NCBI GenBank assembly: GCA_051883455.1
Contig: JBJETT010000002.1
Location: 1-64,000 of the forward strand
Direction: 5' to 3'
DNA: 64,000 bases
DNA from: HGM11368 sp051883455
GTDB lineage: Bacteria; Bacillota; Clostridia; Christensenellales; UBA3700
Shown: piece after piece, positions 61,601-64,000 of the stretch
Layout of the letters: the number at the start of each line of letters is the position of its first letter
Position numbering within the stretch: position 1 is the stretch's first letter
Made by a program: the position numbers and the translations under genes
Notes under the pieces: generated by a model
The model's input: the letters and a program-made list of their open reading frames with translations, nothing else
Databases searched by the model: none
Told to the model about the DNA's origin: nothing

Positions 61601-61959
61601 ACGATATCAACGCTTTGGATTGGAATAGAAAGGACGCCTATTGCGATATATCCGACTACTACCAAGGGCTTATCCGTATCCGAAGACACAACCCTGTATT
61701 CCGCAATCTATCTACGGCAAAAGAGCACTTCGAGTGGCTTGCCGTGCGTTCGGCGTGGGGAGCACTTGCCTACCGTATAGGCGACTATATCTATATTGCC
61801 AATCCTACCGACGGCGACGCTTACGTGGATTTGACGAGGTTTGGACAATTAGAGAGACTGGCAGATATAGATACTGCCAATCTCTATTGCATAGACAAGC
61901 TTAGCGGCGATATCAAAATCCCTGCCAAAAACCTAGCCATTTTGCGCAAGATAGACTAA
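58618..61959 (+). CDS. Fusion of 4-alpha-glucanotransferase (MalQ, GH77) and type I pullulanase (CBM48-GH13)
   Basis: A 1113-residue cytoplasmic protein. Residues about 1-500 form amylomaltase: GGSPYQS, RIDHFRAMDRYY with the nucleophile Asp, VAEDLG with the acid/base Glu, and YTGTHDN. Residues about 510-600 are a CBM48 module. The rest is a GH13 pullulanase with NWGYDP, DVVYNHT, GFRFDLMGL (nucleophile Asp), TYGEPW (acid/base Glu) and SAHDN. One chain could thus debranch glycogen or pullulan-like oligosaccharides and disproportionate the released maltodextrins. Both active sites look intact. No Shine-Dalgarno site is visible before the ATG, and a TTG at 58576 lies in the hairpin, so the start is uncertain. 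Confidence 0.9.
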   Translation: MNCTQSINNQRISGILMPISALPSPYAIGTFGESAYRFIDFLVDAGQSVWQVLPLVPTGMGGSPYQSISAQAIDVNYIDLEALREQGLLTSKHLQELRAINGERVDYDRLTPIKLRLLRTAYDKYEPTQDYLDWVNGKSFLNYAVFMALKEQDEAPWYEWQCYRIFNETEIERYAEQNAYEVGFYLWTQWVAHEQWLKLRSYANSKGVKIMGDMPIYVALDSVEVWSQPQNFQLDDNFVPKAVAGVPPDYFCEEGQLWGNPLYDWDKMKEDGFAWWNKRIAQAFELYDVVRIDHFRAMDRYYSVPYGAKNAIDGEWKQGVGFDLFADKLGLDIVAEDLGLIDDGVRQLLSKTGYCGMRVVQFGMDGDVDSDNRPSNYPRKSIAYTGTHDNATLMQFICQSDKARLSQLKRSIKDECSLMDIPCQCDSAKDIADTLIRLVYASRSNVAIVPFADWLYLGDEGRVNTPGTVSNLNWSCRIDFPSDKELGKIAKNIKKITRLFDRTGKVDRPPKTKFDLGVNVSGKATTFAVWSPPTNYAKVKIFDTAFDSNLIAAYDMTKDGDVFRCTVAQDLTGKFYAYEIDGKECVDPYARAVGVNGCRAMIVDLSRTDPDGWEQDKYHGNATPIIWEVHIRDFSISMPDTFEVRGRYGGFATGYKTICGKACLVDYLKQLGVTYVQLLPIADFESVDEREFWQRNWGYDPCNFNVPEGSYSSNPYDPETRIRELKQLVLTLHDNGIGVIADVVYNHTYRTEDSNLEAVAKDCYYRKFADGKFFNGSGCGNEIATEKPMVRQFIIDSLTYWVEEYHIDGFRFDLMGLYDIDTVVAIRSKLDELEAKLGKSILTYGEPWWALPPAPWIVPADTSNLALLPDKVGVFNSSYRDGLRGDNHLSRGFLQGMAVSLSAVMSGIEGASDKRDGVVFKLNSPSQNVCYMSAHDNYALYDQLKATMPNEREIKIATKFGAFFVMSSLGLAFMQAGEEFCRTKQMNDNSYNAGDDINALDWNRKDAYCDISDYYQGLIRIRRHNPVFRNLSTAKEHFEWLAVRSAWGALAYRIGDYIYIANPTDGDAYVDLTRFGQLERLADIDTANLYCIDKLSGDIKIPAKNLAILRKID

Positions 61960-62003
61960 ATAAGTCGATACGTGTCGAGCAAATTGATTTTTAACAAAAA
62001 TAA

Positions 62004-62036
62004 GCCCTGCTATTTAGCAGGGCACATTTATTGTTA
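62004..62036. terminator. Bidirectional terminator between the fusion gene and the lipoprotein gene
   Basis: GCCCTGCT/AGCAGGGC stem around ATTT; the minus strand continues into TTATTTTTG, and the plus strand into ACATTTATTG. Confidence 0.8.
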
Positions 62037-62042
62037 CTTCGA

Positions 62043-62984
62043 TTATGCGATAGTCGATTTTATCACGTCTTGGTCTATGGTGTATTGAGACTTTTCGTAG
62101 GTCAATACGCTCTTGCAAGTTTGCTCACACTTTAGCGTTGCAAGCCCTAGTGCCTTTCCTTGATACTTTTCGTGACGTAGCCAAGAAGTAATCTTGAGCA
62201 CGCCGTCTATCTCTTTGACGGTAAAGTCGATAGTAGTGTCCATCAGCATCTCAAAGCTATCGGGACTGCACGTCGTGCGGTCGATAAATTCTTGCTTGGC
62301 TGCAATTTGTTGGTTGGCGAGCACTTGAGCCGAGCAGTCGAGCGCTATGGTAAAGTAGTACGTGCCTTCTTGGTCTACGTATATGTTGTCGTTGTGGTAC
62401 TGAGATAGCAGACTGCGGTCGTTCATAGTATATGTTGTCAAGTGTGAGGTATCATCTAGCATTCTTGCGTTGCAAGCCTCCAAGTTAGCGTCGGCTTTCA
62501 GCGTTCCGTAACTTTTGACGTTGAAGTCAGCCATAGTGCCTTGTAGAGATTTTTTCTTTTCTACTATGTTCTTATTTTTGACGTAATTATTAGAGTAGTA
62601 GGTGGTGCCGTCGAAGTATAAGGTTTTTAGGTCGTATGCTTCCCCGGGACCTATTCCGTAGCCCACCTTGACGTCGCGGGATAGAAACTTGTTGCCGTCT
62701 CTATACACTACGAAGTGAGAGCATTGTTCGATGCCCGTCGTCTTGAAGTGGAACAGCTCGTCACGATAGTAACCTCTATCGTTTTTGTAGGTTTCATACA
62801 CTTGTTGATAGAGGTCAAACGCCGACATTGAGTCAACCTTAGTCAGCGTAGTGTAGTCAACGCCCTCGTAAGAGCCTTTTATAGCGTCTTGAGGTAAGTC
62901 TTTGTCTTGGTTGCAAGCGACAAGACTTATACAACCAAGTAGGATAGTCAATATTATAGCAATGGATATTAGTTTAGTCTTCAT
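62043..62984 (-). CDS. Lipoprotein of unknown function
   Basis: A 313-residue exported lipoprotein. A basic start and hydrophobic segment (about 5-22) end in the lipobox LVAC, with the modified Cys at about residue 24. The mature part has no recognised domain. It is rich in Asp, Thr and Tyr and carries several cysteines (for example around 120, 165, 225, 245 and 290), so disulfides may form. The ATG at 62984 follows GGAGG. A sensor or cell-surface binding role is possible but unsupported. Confidence 0.82.
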   Translation of the reverse strand: MKTKLISIAIILTILLGCISLVACNQDKDLPQDAIKGSYEGVDYTTLTKVDSMSAFDLYQQVYETYKNDRGYYRDELFHFKTTGIEQCSHFVVYRDGNKFLSRDVKVGYGIGPGEAYDLKTLYFDGTTYYSNNYVKNKNIVEKKKSLQGTMADFNVKSYGTLKADANLEACNARMLDDTSHLTTYTMNDRSLLSQYHNDNIYVDQEGTYYFTIALDCSAQVLANQQIAAKQEFIDRTTCSPDSFEMLMDTTIDFTVKEIDGVLKITSWLRHEKYQGKALGLATLKCEQTCKSVLTYEKSQYTIDQDVIKSTIA

Positions 62985-63214
62985 AATTTCCTCCAATAAT
63001 ATTAAAGCATATTATTGACCTAAGGTCAAGAGGAGAAAAGCAACGAAAATTTTGTACAAAACGCATCGTTTTGTATAGGTAAATATTGAGTAAAAAAAGA
63101 TTGAAAAAAGAGATTTTTAATAAATCTTTAAGGCAATATTGATAGCATAAAGTCAGTAAAATCTAGAAAAAACGCAAAAATTCTATATAATTAATTGCAA
63201 AAAGGGGTGATTGT

Positions 63215-64000
63215 ATGTCGAAAAAGTGGAAGATTGCCGTGATAGTATTGGTTATAATAGCGTTGTTTTCGCTGTGCGCTTGTCAACAAGGTGGCTTGTC
63301 TGCCTACGAAATCGCCGTGCAAAATGGATTTGAGGGTACTGAGGCCGAGTGGCTTGAGAGTCTCAAAGGTGCAGACGGCGTGGACGGAACTAACGGTATT
63401 GACGGGAGCAATGGACTAGACGGCGCCGACGGACAAAGCATAACGCTGGACGACTTGAGAGACTTGTACGAGCAAGAAGTGCAAGATAACGGCTATGCGG
63501 GCACTTTCTACGACTTCTTGCAAGACAAGTTGGGACTGACTATCAATTTTTCGACAGACGACAGCGCTGTGATAGAGGACTGCTTGTTGTCGAGTGTCAG
63601 CGTTAGAGCGACCAACGATAGCGGTAGTGGCTCTGCAGGAGCGGGGGTAATATACCAACTTGACAAAGAGGCGGGAGATGCAATAATCATCACCAACTAT
63701 CACGTAGTATACGACGGCTCGGCAGACGACGGAGTGTACGACAATATCAACGTATATCTCTATGGTGGCGAGAGTACAAACAGTGCGATATCTTCCACCT
63801 ACGTGGGGGGCTCGATGAACTACGACTTAGCGGTGCTTAGAGTATCTTCCAACGATATTATCAAAAACAGCTTTGCCAAACAAGCGACTTTTGCAGACGA
63901 CTACCAAGTGGGTGAGAGAGCGATTGCTATCGGCAATCCGCAAGACAAAGGCATTGCCGCTACGTCGGGCATAGTCAGCCTCGAAAGCGAAAAAATCAAT
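63215..64000 (+). CDS. HtrA-like trypsin-family lipoprotein protease with collagen-like stretch (3' end outside window)
   Basis: The frame from the ATG at 63215 (after AAAGGGGTGA) stays open to the end, 262 residues. It has a signal peptide with lipobox LCAC (Cys about 23) and then a YEIAVQNGFEGTEAEWLESLKG segment known from Firmicute surface proteins. Eight Gly-x-Asp/Asn-type triplets follow (about 52-75, GADGVDGTN onwards). A trypsin-fold domain has the His in TNYHVV and the Asp in YDLAVLRV; the Ser lies beyond the window. GNPQ with VSLES fits HtrA/DegP proteases. It should act outside the cell as a quality-control or processing protease. Confidence 0.85.
   Translation, partial: MSKKWKIAVIVLVIIALFSLCACQQGGLSAYEIAVQNGFEGTEAEWLESLKGADGVDGTNGIDGSNGLDGADGQSITLDDLRDLYEQEVQDNGYAGTFYDFLQDKLGLTINFSTDDSAVIEDCLLSSVSVRATNDSGSGSAGAGVIYQLDKEAGDAIIITNYHVVYDGSADDGVYDNINVYLYGGESTNSAISSTYVGGSMNYDLAVLRVSSNDIIKNSFAKQATFADDYQVGERAIAIGNPQDKGIAATSGIVSLESEKIN

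Noticed and set aside
1..64000. CRISPR arrays, tRNA or rRNA genes, prophage
   Set aside because: No regularly spaced repeats, no cloverleaf with a GTTCGAATC-like arm and no phage structural genes were seen on either strand; a program such as tRNAscan-SE would be needed to exclude tRNAs fully.

Overview
The window looks like chromosomal DNA from a strictly anaerobic, low-to-moderate GC member of the Clostridia, probably an uncultured gut lineage. The main reasons are a rubrerythrin, a desulfoferrodoxin-type superoxide reductase, a class III ribonucleotide reductase, an [FeFe]-hydrogenase with NADH-dehydrogenase-like partners, a YyaC-type sporulation-family protein, and genes for host- or diet-derived sugars (fucose, beta- and alpha-galactosides, glucosamine, alpha-glucans). 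Most promoters are canonical TTGACA/TATAAT with a 17-bp spacer, and most starts have a GGAGG-type ribosome binding site. No tRNA, rRNA, CRISPR, phage or intact insertion sequence was seen.

Layout. 1-3.2 kb: tail of an unknown gene, an NSS sodium symporter and an AEC permease. 3.2-8.5 kb: rubrerythrin (minus), then gyrB-gyrA. 8.6-11.5 kb (minus): a zinc-ribbon membrane protein overlapping a condensation-fold acyltransferase-like protein, and a CvpA protein. 11.7-14.3 kb: YyaC-like protein and ftsH. 14.5-18.8 kb: deoxynucleotide synthesis cluster nrdG, nrdD with a fused redoxin, and trxB, with apparent NrdR boxes. 19-22.6 kb: GH2 beta-galactosidase and a small membrane protein. 22.7-27.4 kb: bioY, citrate synthase, nagB, a low-molecular-weight phosphatase, and a CDF metal exporter behind what looks like a NiCo riboswitch. 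27.8-34 kb: split transketolase behind a leader terminator, superoxide reductase, orphan purC, a CofE-like ligase and an MFS permease. 34.1-39.4 kb: metG-tatD-radical SAM-rsmA, then a large unknown protein. 39.7-41.8 kb: uracil permease and upp. 42-46 kb: trimeric electron-bifurcating-type [FeFe]-hydrogenase. 46.3-49.2 kb: TrpXYZ-like ABC importer. 49.3-54.5 kb: tcdA, then fucose isomerase, aldolase and kinase. 54.6-62 kb: ROK regulator, RlmA-like methyltransferase, a stand-alone CBM20 protein, a GH36 alpha-galactosidase and a MalQ-pullulanase fusion. 62-64 kb: two lipoproteins, the second a truncated HtrA-like protease with a collagen-like stretch.

How the genes fit together. The fermentative theme is consistent: sugars enter through beta-galactosidase, alpha-galactosidase, fucose and alpha-glucan enzymes. 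Reducing power can leave through the hydrogenase, and oxygen damage is handled by rubrerythrin and superoxide reductase. The nrd cluster suggests a complete electron path, NAD(P)H to TrxB to the redoxin fused to NrdD.

Most notable signals: (i) at least four genes whose ATG lies 6-11 nt after a perfect -10 box, implying leaderless or near-leaderless mRNAs in a Clostridia-like genome that otherwise uses strong Shine-Dalgarno sites; (ii) the NrdD-redoxin fusion with tandem NrdR boxes; (iii) the MalQ-pullulanase fusion beside a lone CBM20; (iv) the probable NiCo riboswitch; (v) the terminator-bearing leader of the split transketolase; (vi) a repeated TCGATACGT motif concentrated between genes. 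All calls come from reading the sequence; no database search was possible.
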